Below, in pieces: positions 53,501 through 64,000 of a stretch of 64,000 nt of DNA. Both the position numbers and the translations under genes were made by a program. The stretch comes from Plectosphaerella cucumerina (Eukaryota; Ascomycota; Sordariomycetes; Glomerellales; Plectosphaerellaceae). The notes beneath the pieces are model-generated. The model made no database searches. It was not told where the DNA came from and saw nothing but the letters and a program-made list of their open reading frames with translations. The stretch is from positions 248,001 through 312,000 of the forward strand of contig JAGPXD010000006.1 of the NCBI GenBank assembly GCA_020746995.1, read 5' to 3'. How positions within the stretch are numbered: position 1 is the first letter of the stretch; the number at the start of each line of letters is the position of its first letter.

Positions 53501-54534
53501 CACTTGGACAGGTCTGGGAGAGATCGTAGGATCAATCGACATTTAGCCGTGTTGCCGGACGCAGAAATGTTCCGAGTAGTCGCCGTGCAGGAAGGCAGCT
53601 CATCTGAGCGTCGCGGCTTTCCCAGGCGAGAGGCGGTGACAGACAAGTCATGGTATTGGCCATTTATGTTTTGCCACTCCGTTCGAATGTATGTCCTATC
53701 GGTGAGAGTCCGGCATGGTGGGCGAAGAAAAGAAAGCATGGGCGGATGCTTCTTGCTATCTCTCACGCCCCTGTGTGGCTGGAGAGTGGCCCTTGCACGA
53801 CGCACCCTGGCTGGCCGGTCTCGTGGGAGGCAGGCGCCTGAACCACCAATGCCGCCGTTGATGACCGTTGCGCAGGGGCAGAGCGCGTGACCTGCCAGAT
53901 CCATCCTTCTTGCTGCTGAGTTGAGGCCTCCCTGTGTCAGCGTCTCGAGACAAGGCCGAAGCATGCTTGGGAAGCAAGGTCGGCGGCAGCCATGGTACTC
54001 ATGTGCATCGTGCAGGAGAGAACAGGCATGGTACCTCCGAGTCCAGAAAAGAACTCGGACACGCAAGTGGGTACCTGTTGGGGATGCGTCCGGCAGGGTT
54101 CCTCGTCATCGTGTATGGTTCGCAATATCGGGTGCGCGCGCGTACCTTGCGTTAGCAACACGCAATGGGAGCGGGAATGGGGGCGGGAAACCGGGCAGTC
54201 AGGCACCAAGGCACCCTGCTGGCTGCGTGCTGCCCTGGCCTGCTGCCTCTCTAACCACCATATGGGCGGCCGACCGAGGTGGCCAACGGCGAGCGGGGAG
54301 AAGTCGACTGGCTGGCTAGAACAGTTGTTGATCGGCAGGATCTGAGACAGGTTCGGATACCGGAGGGGCTTGCCCAACGGTCTGGCTGAGTCGTCGGTCT
54401 GTGCCTGCTTCAGGGTTGGAAAGTGATCGTCCGGCCAGCATGTTTGTCCACTCGGCACGCGGCACTCATTAGGAGCGACAGCGCTGGCGGGCGCCACAAG
54501 CCAGCCTGGGCAAGACACATCGTACATCGGTTGG

Positions 54535-54552
54535 GTGTTGGTGTTGGTGTTG
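54535..54552 (+). repeat. Hexanucleotide repeat (GTGTTG)3
   Basis: Three exact tandem copies. Confidence 0.85.
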
Positions 54553-54875
54553 GCAGGCCCAATTGGTCGCTTGAAGGCCGGAGCTCATGTTCCTCCGCCC
54601 AGACGCTCGCTCTGGGCCATAGTCTTCGATGTCGATTGTCCTCGTGGTGAGTAGAGAACCTGAGAGCGAGGGAAGTAGGTGCCTGTCTGCCTCCACCGAG
54701 AAAGCCACACGCAGGCGAGGAGGGGCCGCCGCCGCGGGGTAGCCAGTCGCTGTGCCTTGGAATGAGGGGGAAGGGTGCATGCGTCGCCAGCGATGGTGTC
54801 CACCCACCCACCTCCCAGGGTGTGATGGGACCTTGTTGATGCATCAAGTGGCTGGTGTAGCCGACGCACCTCATG

Positions 54876-54899
54876 GTGTGCGTGTGCGTGTGCGTGTGC
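54876..54899 (+). repeat. Hexanucleotide repeat (GTGTGC)4
   Basis: Four exact tandem copies of GTGTGC. Confidence 0.9.
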
Positions 54900-57800
54900 G
54901 GGTGGGCGCGTGGTGTGTGCCTACCCTGGCGGCATCATGGCAGCGGGACACTGGGCGGCGCCGGACAGACCGAGCCCAGAAGTATTCGAATGGGGATGAC
55001 GATACGATAGCGGAATCGTGAGCTGCCGTCAGGCAAAAGAAGCTCCCTACTCGCTTGAAGTCTGCCTGCTTGGGCGAGGCTGTATCTGTGGCGCGGGGGA
55101 CTCGCTCGTGCACCTTGAGTCCCTGACCGGGCAATTCATTCGGGTCAAAGCCACTGAGTCAAGCTCTGGCACAATCAGTGCCGGCCAGGGGCCTGTTTGA
55201 TGTTCTGTCGATCAAGAATCCTCCGTGCAGAGAGCTCTTGTGAAATCGTCTGATTTCAATCCGCGGGAGGCCCACCCAGCCACCACCAGGATCCTTCCTC
55301 TTTGGGACGAAGTCGATGGAGAAGGCCGGGCCTGGGAGGACAAGGGTTGGTTGGGATGCAGATGGATGCGGGCGGGCGATGGGTGAAAGGGTGTCGTGGC
55401 AGCTGGACAGTCTGAGAACGTTCGTTGTGAGAGGGTGGGAAGTGGTGTTCTTGAATAACCAGGATTGGAGCAGGCTGTAGACTGCCAGCTCTGTCGAGTG
55501 TTTCTGACAGCGTCTTCCTCTGGCTGCGACTGATGGTGCATGGAAAATACATTGGTACGCAGTAACGATTCGATGTCGGCTCTGGGTTGTCCAAGTGGCC
55601 CTCCTCCTTTGGACTTGGTCGTTGTGAAAGACTGGAACAGATGAGGTGCCTGATTCAAGGCCAATGCACTGCCTCGACATGTTGGTCAGTTCGATGGGAA
55701 AGGTTGGAGAATGGGGGCGTGTTGCGATGACGCTGGCTGATAGGAACATGCCTTGGCTCCCAGCTTTCGGTGGAGGGTAGAGCAAGCTGTCACCAATGGG
55801 CTTGTCTGTGCCACAAGACCAGATGGAAATGGCATGGGCAGGAAGAGCACTGCCGACCGAGAGAAATGAAGGGCAATATGCTCGCCTGAACCTGTGTGAT
55901 TGAGTGCTAGGCCGAGGTGGCGGGGTGAGGAATTGCGCAAGTCAAGCGGACACCCCCACTGGCAACTGGAGGCTGAGGACAGCTCATTGGTGGTGCCACG
56001 CAAGTCATACTCATAAGGCAAGTATGAGGTGTAGACGAATGACATCCCCAGATGCTCCTGCCCATTCTTCCCAGCGTGATATCTCTTCCTGTAGGGAGGC
56101 AGTTGCGACCCAGCCCATTGCGGTAGGCACGGTACAGCTCGATCTCACCCGTGACAGCCCAGGGCAGCTGCAATCGGGCGGTCGTGCGGGGCCGCTGGCC
56201 ACCGACTGGCTGGAAGGCAGGCGAGATCACGTCGGTGCGCTCTCCGAGTGGCTGGGCGGGTAGGGTTCCAGCGCACCCGCTCCGGCGGTACCTCGCTGCT
56301 CTTAGTGGACTTTGGGAAGGACCTTTAGTGCCCGAGCGCGCTATCCCACTTACGCCCGGTCCTGTCGCCGTGCTGCCAGAGGACATCAAGTTCCTCATAC
56401 TTGTACCAGTATTTGCGACGACGTCGTATCCAGCAGTGGGATCCCGAGGTGGGCGACACACTTCCCGGGCGGGTGGACCGTGGTTGTGGTCGGGATGGAC
56501 ATGGACAAGGACATGGACATGGAGTCCAGCAAGAATGGCTGCCTGGAGAGAGACAGCCTTGCCCCGGGCTTGTCGCTACAAGTGCAGGTGCAACCCGCCA
56601 GCAGCGTCGACAGGAATTGTGGAAGCCGCCCTCGACATGACCGGGACTGGGATCAGGGCAGGAGGCAAGAGCAGGCGCCTTCCCTGCCTCCCCAGCTCGG
56701 TCCTGCCCGTACCCTCCAACCCTCCGAGCTGCCAGACAGGCGTCCATTGGAAGGTGTTTCCCGGCAGCGGGCAAGACCGCCCCCGTGTGCAATTCGGTGG
56801 GCACTTTACAGGTAATTGCGTCCCCCCACTTCACCTGAACTCGCGACACCTCCAATCACTCGGCCGAGAGCTTCCACGAGCACTTTGATATTACCAGCAA
56901 CACTTTTTTGACCATCGCAATTTGGCCCTTCGACGCGCCGACGCCAACGCACTCGCCGCCGCCCCCGCGGGCCATCCGCCCAGAAAGAGAAGAGAAAACT
57001 TTTTTGGGCCCTGTCGCTCTGCACGCCCGCCACCTGCCATCCAATCCGCCCGCCCTGATGCTGACACCGCGCACGATGCTCCGACCGACCCTACCCTACC
57101 TGCGAATGGCGTCAAGATAATTACCGACAGCCTGGGCCCCGGCCCAAGCCAGACCCGACCCAGACCAGGCCAGATGTCGCAAGGACACCCGCATCGAGGC
57201 TGGCCCGATGCTCGTCACTCGCGCCCCCCGACGGCGTCTTGGCCCTGCGACCAGCCACACGCCACACCTGCTTCGTACATTGTCAAATGATACTGGCGCA
57301 TCCTCACGACGACTTCGTCCAGGTAACATGCTCGATGCTATTTCATTTCGCCTCGCCTCGTCTCCCCCATCGGCTGCTTAATCCGCACTCAAACGGGGGT
57401 GGCCCTGCCGGCCTGGTGGCCCTGAAGCGCGCGTCCCCCCGGTGTCGCTGGGTCGACCTTGACTCGGGTTGAAAACTAGCGCGACGTCGATGATACCCCT
57501 CAGAATAGAGGTTCAATGCGAACGTTGCATTCCACCCCTCCGTTGCCGCTGCCGCTCCCCGTCCCTGACACATGGGCTGACGGGAAACGTCTCGGGAGCC
57601 TGGGTCGGTCTGGCAGCTATCATCCGAGCCCCTACTTCCTCACATGGGACGAATGCGTGCCTCGGGAGGCCATCGTGGCGCCGCCTGAGAGCTTCTTTGG
57701 AGCTTCTCCCGACGTCCAACTCAGCAAGCGATTGCGCCCCCCACGAGTCTCACTCTCGCATGGAGCAGCAAACAAGCCGTCATCTCCAACCGGGCACCGC

Positions 57801-60140
57801 AACCCGCGGCATCACGTGGAGGCCCTCAGTCATCACAATGCCGTTAATTGCCCCGACGCCCGAAGCGCACGAAGTTTTGGCGGCTCAAATCTTGGTTTCC
57901 CCATGGCCCCGAGACCAGCATATCCCGGGTGGCTCGTGGAGGTCACGCGTGGCGGCGGCGGCGGATTTTTGGGGCCCTGCCTCGGTCGGCTTCCCCAAGG
58001 AACAGTGCCTGCCAGCCTGTTCAGGCCGGACCCTTGTGGTGCATCCCTTCTATCAACACCCCTCCTCATGCAACACGGACCACAATGTGATCCGGAGAGC
58101 CCGCGATGCGTCGGCAAGCAACGACTCAGCAAGCACAATATCCCATGCAACTCGGTGCTTTGGCACCAGATACCAGCCGGAGAATTTGCGGGCTGACACG
58201 GACTCTCCTGGAAATTTGTTTTCAGCGGGGGACCTCGCACCTTGGGGCATTGGGGGCAGGCAGCCAGGCCCTGTCCCAATGCCAAACGAAGCGCGATGCC
58301 GCTTGACAGTCGACACCCGTGGCTCGAGCTTCTCCTAGGCAAGGCAGGTTCCGGAAAGCCGGAAGGCCGAGCCCCTTCCCTTGCCTTGCCGTGGTCCCCC
58401 CGTCCACGATCTGGCGCTCTGCCCGCGCGCTGGCCACACACCGTCAGCAGTGCCTGAGCAACTGCTGCCACAGACTGCCGATGTTAGCGGCCCCGACCCC
58501 ACGGACCGGACCCGCCTGACCACCCAAGAAGCCGAGCGAAGAGGAAGAAGCAGTACAGTGGCTGCAACCCGAAGAGGAAGCCAGAGAGGGATACGGGCTG
58601 GACAGTATCTCGGTCGTCGTCGCCGTCGTCGCCGCAGTCGTGCATCTGGCCGGACCCGCAGGGCGACTTGGCTCTGCGAGCGAGCTGTCGAAGTGACACC
58701 ATTTCAGCGGCCGCATATGCAAGGCCATGGGTTGAGACCCCAAGGCGGCACCTGGGCTGCCTGGCTACCCTTCACCCAGAGTTCGGACGAAAAAGATGGG
58801 ACGAAGAAATGAGCCGATCGTCATGCTTCCTTTTCTTGCAGCGGAATCCCCCCACCCGCGCGAATATCTGATTCCACCCCTGTCAATATCCGAGATGGGG
58901 CTGGCCGTCGCCCAGTCCTGGCCCTGACCATTTCCAGCCCATGATGCAACCCTCCGAGAGCCATTCTCCCCAGGCGGGCTCGTTGGACACCTTGGATGTA
59001 TCAAGAGGTTACAGCAAGGAGACGCAATGTTGCCATCAGCCCTGAATCGCCTCATACTGCACGAAGCCCGCCCCAACGGAGGGCAGGCAGATGCGTCGCT
59101 GGCTGGACTTGGCCGCCCGGTCGAATGCAACATCGCCTGCGAGCGGTCCCGGGGGGCAGACACGAGTGCGACCTGGCACGCTTGTCGTATGGGCTCGGAT
59201 CGTGAGGGAGCGATCTCGCTGGAACCTGGTTCTAGCGGCCTTGGACCCTGTCAAGTCCCAGAACTCGAGATGCCGTGGTCATTCATCAGCGAGCCGCCGT
59301 CGCCATCCGCCGCTTGTGTCTCTTTGTCTTGTCGTCGTTCCTGCACGTCGCCCTGGCATCCTTGCGCGACGTCAGACGATTACGGCCACATGGGGATCGA
59401 CCCGCCCACGACACCAGACGAACATGGCCGCAAAGGGAACACGACCTATTTTTGCTCAGTCGTTGCGATCAGAAACAGAAGAGAAGATGCGACGAAAAAG
59501 GACCGTCGATGAGACGTGGAGTGCTGCACGCTGGTGAATAATATCCGTCAAACACCAAGTGCCCCCCGCTAAGGCTCGGGATCTCCTCCTTGTCATTTCC
59601 GCCGACACCCTGCTGCCTGCCACTCGCCTAACTCCCCGCACCACCATCACCATCACCACCACCATATGGTCCACCACGCACCACCACCACCACACACACG
59701 AGCGGGCGGGCGGGCGAGCCGCTTATTATGGTCAGCAACGTCAGGAGCATCTCGCGGGTCCGGGACGGGGCTGCGGCGATTCATGACGTGAGGCTGCTCA
59801 ACATGCACGTCTGGTGTGCAAAGTACTTACGCCCGCCATGCTTCCGGGGCCATCTGTCGTCCCTTGCATCATGTCGGAAATTTAACATCCAGGCTCACCG
59901 CTTCTTGAAGCGCACCTAATCTCACTTGGTGTCGCGAGGCCACTCCGGGGGCGGCCCGTCAACAACATGACGGGGATTGTGCGCTTGTTTCCCTGGACGC
60001 GCTTGCCTCTCTGGCATGAGCTTGGAGACGGATCGTCTTCTTACCGAGAAGCCCTTGAAAACCTGGTCTGGCGCCTCGCAAGCGAACGGCCAAGGGTGCA
60101 CCCAGGCGAAGAGGCCTAATGACCTCTTTGGCTTGCAAAG

Positions 60141-60160
60141 ATGGCATGGCATGGCATGGC
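60141..60160 (+). repeat. Pentanucleotide repeat (ATGGC)4
   Basis: Four exact tandem copies of ATGGC. Confidence 0.9.
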
Positions 60161-61894
60161 CCGGCCTGCCTGCCTCGCCCGGGCCTCTGGGCACCCGGAG
60201 CGCCCGTTGCCTCGTCGTCAACGTCGTTGCGCCGTCTGACTCGGACGTCACCCTCACGAGCCAGGGCGGATGCTACACTACGTCGGTGCTCGCCGTTATC
60301 ACCACCGAGATGGGGGGGGTTTCGTCGCGACCATCACCACCGAACGTTGAACGGAGAAATTGTTGAAACTCGGGCAGGGACCAGGCTCGCAGCCTCTGCA
60401 ACCTTGATCCATCTCCGGTCTGCACCTCTTTGCAGTGCCGGGCGACGAGCACGCTTCCCCTTTCGGCAGTCGTGCGCTCCGTGTCACCCGTTCCCTGGTG
60501 CGTGCCTGCTGTTGCTGGACGAAGAGGCGGCTGCTTGAAACGTGCCTCTCCCTCACCTCTGCGATGCTATTTCGGGGTACCCTGTCTGCCGTTTTTCTTC
60601 TCTCTCTCGGAACACGTCCGGCTAGTCAACAAGACGCATGTTGGCATGCACACAGCCCTCGGCAGCCCGCAAGCTGCGCGCCTGCATCGAAGCTGCTTGC
60701 TTTGCCTACCGGCAACAAGCCTGTTCACTGGTGGGATTTCAAGTTGCTTCACGTCTGTGTCGGAAACCTAAAGAACCACACCACCACCGTCGGAGAAGCA
60801 CGCCGTCACGGGTGCGACACTGGCTCATCCGTCCTCTCTGGGCCGGCGGCCCCCTCTCTCTATTCCTTTCTGCTCGAGGCAGGAATAATTTCGCGATGCG
60901 TGCGCGGTATCACCCTCCCCTTCCCCCCTCTTCCCTTCCCGCGCCGGCCTGCCCTTGTCTCGGGGCCAGGCGACGATCGTCCGCCCGCCTGGGGAAAATT
61001 CGGCGGCACAAGGGGCCCCCAGAGGAGGGAGACACGAGCGCCGTGGCACCGGGCCACTATCGGACGGGTGACCCGCGATCGTCGACGCGCGCCCAGGGGC
61101 TGGGGAAAATTTCCGGCTGCCCTTCCTGCCCCCGCCGCCGCCCGCCTGCTCTCCCTGCCCGCCGCGCACACGGCGTGGGACGCAGGCCTGTAGGCAAACG
61201 GTCGTGCCGCAGGGAGGATCAACCCGGAGCCGTAGCGTCGGGTGACGAGGTCTGTCTGTGTAAGGTAGCTCTGGGCCTTTTGGGTTGTCGCGGTGTTGCG
61301 TCGACCGCAGGCGGAGGCGAGGCTGGGATGCCCGACGTCGTGATGCTGAGCCCCCGGCCATCCCGGGTCGACGTGCCCCGGACTCTCGGTGAGATGCGCA
61401 CACAAAGCTACCACGAGGGAACGCCCCTCAACTCCAAGAGGACGCCCCATCGTCCTCAGCGGCGCCGGCACATGTCAGCGGCGCATCGGCCAAGACCTAC
61501 TGAGTGCGTGCGTGATCCCTCGCCGGCTGACGCCGTGTAACCGAACAACGTGGGCGTGGGCCGGGAAGGCCGTGGCGAGGCGCCAGCTCAGCTGCCTCCA
61601 ACCCCCCTGGGGAGACACAAGGTTAGGCATGGAAGCGAGCCGGCCGGGGGTGTGAACGTCCAAGTCACTCTCGGGGCATGGAGCGTCGTCCCAAAGACTC
61701 CGAGGTCTGAGATGTGGTCGAAATTCGACATGACTGTTTGCATTTTGTGCCGTGGCTAGGTACTTTGCAAAGAACAAAAGGGGGGACATATCCAAACCTC
61801 ACAACTCCGCGCGACGAGAACAGCAAAATCGTTCACTATACATGGGCATACACACACGCCAGGCCCCTTCCTTCCAACCTCCGGGTACCGCCGA

Positions 61895-64000
61895 TCACAG
61901 ACGGCTCTCGATGGCGGCATAGTGCTCCAGCCCGGGCCACTGGGACTCGGGCCAGACGAGCCGGACGGCCTCCCAGATGTGGCTGCGGCACGGGGTCAGT
62001 GACACGTCGTGAGAGGGAGACGGTGCGACGGGGGGACGGGGGGGCCGTCGCACGGCGTCGGGGAAAGGCACAGGGCGCGTTCTCAGTAGCCGAGATGGCG
62101 CCCTTGATGCGAGAAGGGGGCTGAGACTTACCTGACGTGGATGATGTGCAGACCGTCCTTGACCTCCTGCGGCAGGTCCTTGACGTCCTTGCGGTTCTGG
62201 GCGGGGAGGAGCACCGTCTTGACGCCGGCGCGGAGGGCGCCGATGAGCTTCTCCTTGATGCCGCCGACGGCGGTGACACGGCCGCGGAGGGAGATTTCGC
62301 CCTAGAGGAGGGTTGGTGTCAGCTGTGGTGCGCGCATGATAGAGGGAAGGGGGGGACACGAACCGTCATGGCCATCGTTGGCGGCACGGGCTTGCCGGAG
62401 AAGAGGGAGATGAGAGCGATGGCCTGGCCGATACCGCTGCTGGGACCGTCCTTGGGGATGGCGCCCGAGGGGCAGTGGACGTGGATGCTCCGGTTCTTCA
62501 TGATGTTGGTGGTCGGATCGGGGGTGAGGCCGAGCTCGAAAGCGTGGGCCTTTACCCACGAGAGGGCGACCTCGACGCTCTCCTTGAGGACGTCGCCCAA
62601 CTTTCCTGTGAGCTGTAGCCTGCCGTCGCCGGGCATATCCGCGACCTCGATGAAGAGGATGCTGCCGTTGCCGCCGGAGCTGTAGGCGACGAGGCCCGTG
62701 ACGATTCCGGGCCTGCTCGTCTTCTCGGCAATCTCCTCCTCGTACTTTTCAATGCCGAGAATATCCTCGACGTCATCGACGGTGAGGAGGGGCCGGTAAG
62801 CGTCGAGCTTTCCGGCGTCCTTTGCCTCGGCGAACTCGACGGCCTTTGCGCGGCAGACGGAGCCGATCTCGCGCTCGAGGTTGCGGACGCCCGACTCGCG
62901 GGTGTACGACTCGATGATCTTGGAGACGACGTCCTGGTCAAAGGTGACTTGGTCGCCGGCGAGGCCGTTGACGCGGACCTGCTTGGGGACGAGGTGCTGC
63001 ATGGCGATGTGGCGCTTCTCGAGCGTCGTGTAGCCGGGCAGGTAGATTGTCTCCATGCGGTCGAGGAGGGGTGCGGGGATGGTGTCGAGGCTGTTTGCGG
63101 TGGCGATGAAGAGGACCTTGCTGAGGTCGATGGGCATGCCGACGTAGTGGTCGTGGAAGGCGCTGTTCTGCTCCGGGTCGAGGACCTCGAGCATGGCGGC
63201 CGAGGGGTCGCCGTGCATGTTGGACATGCCCAGCTTGTCGATCTCGTCGAGGAGGAAGACGGGGTTGGCCACGCCGACCTTGCGGAGGCCCTGGACGATG
63301 AGGCCCGGCATAGCGGCGACGTAGGTCCGTCGGTGGCCCCTGATTTCGGCCTCGTCTCGGACGCCGCCGAGGGAGATGCGGTGGAACTTGCGGCCGAGGG
63401 CGGTGGCGATGGACTTGGCGAGGCTCGTCTTGCCGACGCCGGGGGGACCGGCCAGGAGCATGATGGGCGACTTGTCTGTCATGCGCCTGTTCTTGAGAAT
63501 GTCCAACTTGACGCTGGCGTTGGCAGCGCTGTCCAGGTCAGAGTTGGCGGGGGTCTCAGGTGTCGTGGAAACGGCCTCCTCCTCGGCCTTTTTGATCTCA
63601 GCGTCGACCTCATCGTTGACCGACTGCTTCAGCCGCAGCACCGCCAGGTACTCCACGAGGCGCTTCTTGACTTTGTCGAGGCCGTAGTGGTCATCGTCTA
63701 GTTGCTTCCTGGCGCGGACGAGGGTGTCTGGGCCAAGGCGGTCGTCGGTGGTGGCTGTCCAGGGGATCTCCGAGAGCACGTCCAGCCACGTCCTCGTGAC
63801 CTGGTACTCCTGGTTGCCGGGCATCATCTTCTTGAGGCGCCTAATTTCTCGATCGGCAAGCTTGGCGGCCTCAGGTGGCAGTTGTGCGGCATCGATCTTC
63901 TTCTTCAGCTCGTCCAGCTCATTGGGCTCGTCCTCGTCCTGTTCTCCGCCCATCATGCCGTTTGCCCCTGGCGGGAAGAAGCCGTTGGCGGGCATGGGCA
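61895..64000 (-). CDS. Peroxisomal Lon protease homolog 2 (5' part outside window)
   Basis: An ATP-dependent AAA+ serine protease of the peroxisome matrix that removes damaged or processed matrix proteins. The N-terminal LAN domain lies to the right of the window. Exons visible are 64000-62364, 62301-62132 and 61982-61895. The introns are 62302-62363 (GTTCGT, GCTGAC branch, CTCTAG) and 61983-62131 (GTAAGT, ACTGACC branch, GCCGCAG; 149 bases). Features in order: Walker A GPPGVGKTS, ISLGGVRDEAEIRGHRRTYV, Walker B VFLLDEIDKL, then the protease part with catalytic serine in PKDGPSSG and catalytic lysine in GGIKEKLIGALRAG. The protein ends AAIESRL; SRL is a PTS1 peroxisomal signal. This separates it from mitochondrial Pim1/LONP1. 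Splicing to the last exon is needed to reach the signal. Confidence 0.95.

Larger units (their letters stand above)
48499..61894. other. 13.4-kb gene-poor region upstream of the zinc-cluster regulator
   Basis: I looked on both strands for spliced or unspliced genes and can support none. Long ORFs (56151-56888, 57469-58338, 52561-53160 and others) are mutually overlapping, low in conserved-type composition and have no domain or signal peptide. The region holds many microsatellites, listed separately, and G-tracts. The part next to 48499 probably carries the promoter and long 5' leader of the regulator. The part near 61894 is the 3' flank of the Lon protease gene. Long non-coding transcripts or unrecognised small genes cannot be excluded. 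Confidence 0.5.

Noticed and set aside
56151..56888. 245-codon plus-strand ORF
   Set aside because: Passes through a GGACAT/GGACAA repeat and shows no domain; treated as chance.
57469..58338. 289-codon plus-strand ORF upstream of the regulator
   Set aside because: No recognisable family, starts in a microsatellite-like GC context and overlaps equally long frames on both strands.
39638..61894. Degenerate transposon or RIP-mutated repeat as the cause of the gene-poor island
   Set aside because: The DNA stays GC-rich, with no AT-rich TA-biased blocks, terminal repeats or transposase/reverse-transcriptase fragments that I could see.

Overview
The window is 64 kb of nuclear DNA from a filamentous ascomycete (Pezizomycotina, most likely a Sordariomycete-type genome). 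The evidence is short GT-AG introns of about 47-64 bp with CTAAC/CTGAC branch sites, GC-rich coding sequence, a dispersed single 5S rRNA gene, and fungus-specific families (DUF3176, fungal Zn2Cys6 regulators, a pectin lyase). I cannot name the genus. A secreted pectin lyase next to two small secreted cysteine-containing proteins suggests a plant-associated lifestyle; this is inference.

Layout. 0-0.2 kb: 3' end of ferrochelatase. 2-5.8 kb: three consecutive secreted-protein genes (small cysteine-rich protein, pectin lyase, second small secreted protein). 6.3-12.6 kb: three minus-strand genes, CTF18 (alternative clamp loader), an FHIT/HNT2-type HIT hydrolase and an MFS transporter. 13.9-18.7 kb: an F-box-like protein, a 5S rRNA gene, a short-chain dehydrogenase (SDR) and a C2HC+Zn2Cys6 regulator. 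The SDR and the regulator share three near-identical CGG-N4-CCG palindromes in their promoters. 19.2-22.8 kb: a DUF3176 membrane protein and a kinase-fold protein. 23.2-23.4 kb: a tRNA-like element followed by two strong hairpins, each ending in oligo-T. 23.7-37.8 kb: a dense housekeeping block of CEF1/CDC5, a DHA2-type MFS transporter, DBP10, a DNAJC8/Spf31-like J-protein, SYO1 and MLH1. CEF1 and the J-protein relate to splicing; DBP10 and SYO1 relate to 60S ribosome assembly. 39.0-39.6 kb: a small disordered predicted protein.

From 39.6 kb to 61.9 kb only one coding gene can be supported. It is a Zn2Cys6/AT-hook/PAS-like transcription factor (45.4-48.5 kb, minus strand) whose zinc cluster is completed by an 8-nt micro-exon followed by a 926-bp intron. 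It sits between 5.8 kb and 13.4 kb of GC-rich, microsatellite-rich DNA without recognisable genes, an arrangement seen around fungal developmental master regulators. The window ends inside a peroxisomal Lon protease (LonP2) gene ending in the PTS1 signal SRL.

Most multi-exon models were built by hand from splice signals, reading phase and family conservation. No alignment or transcript data were available.
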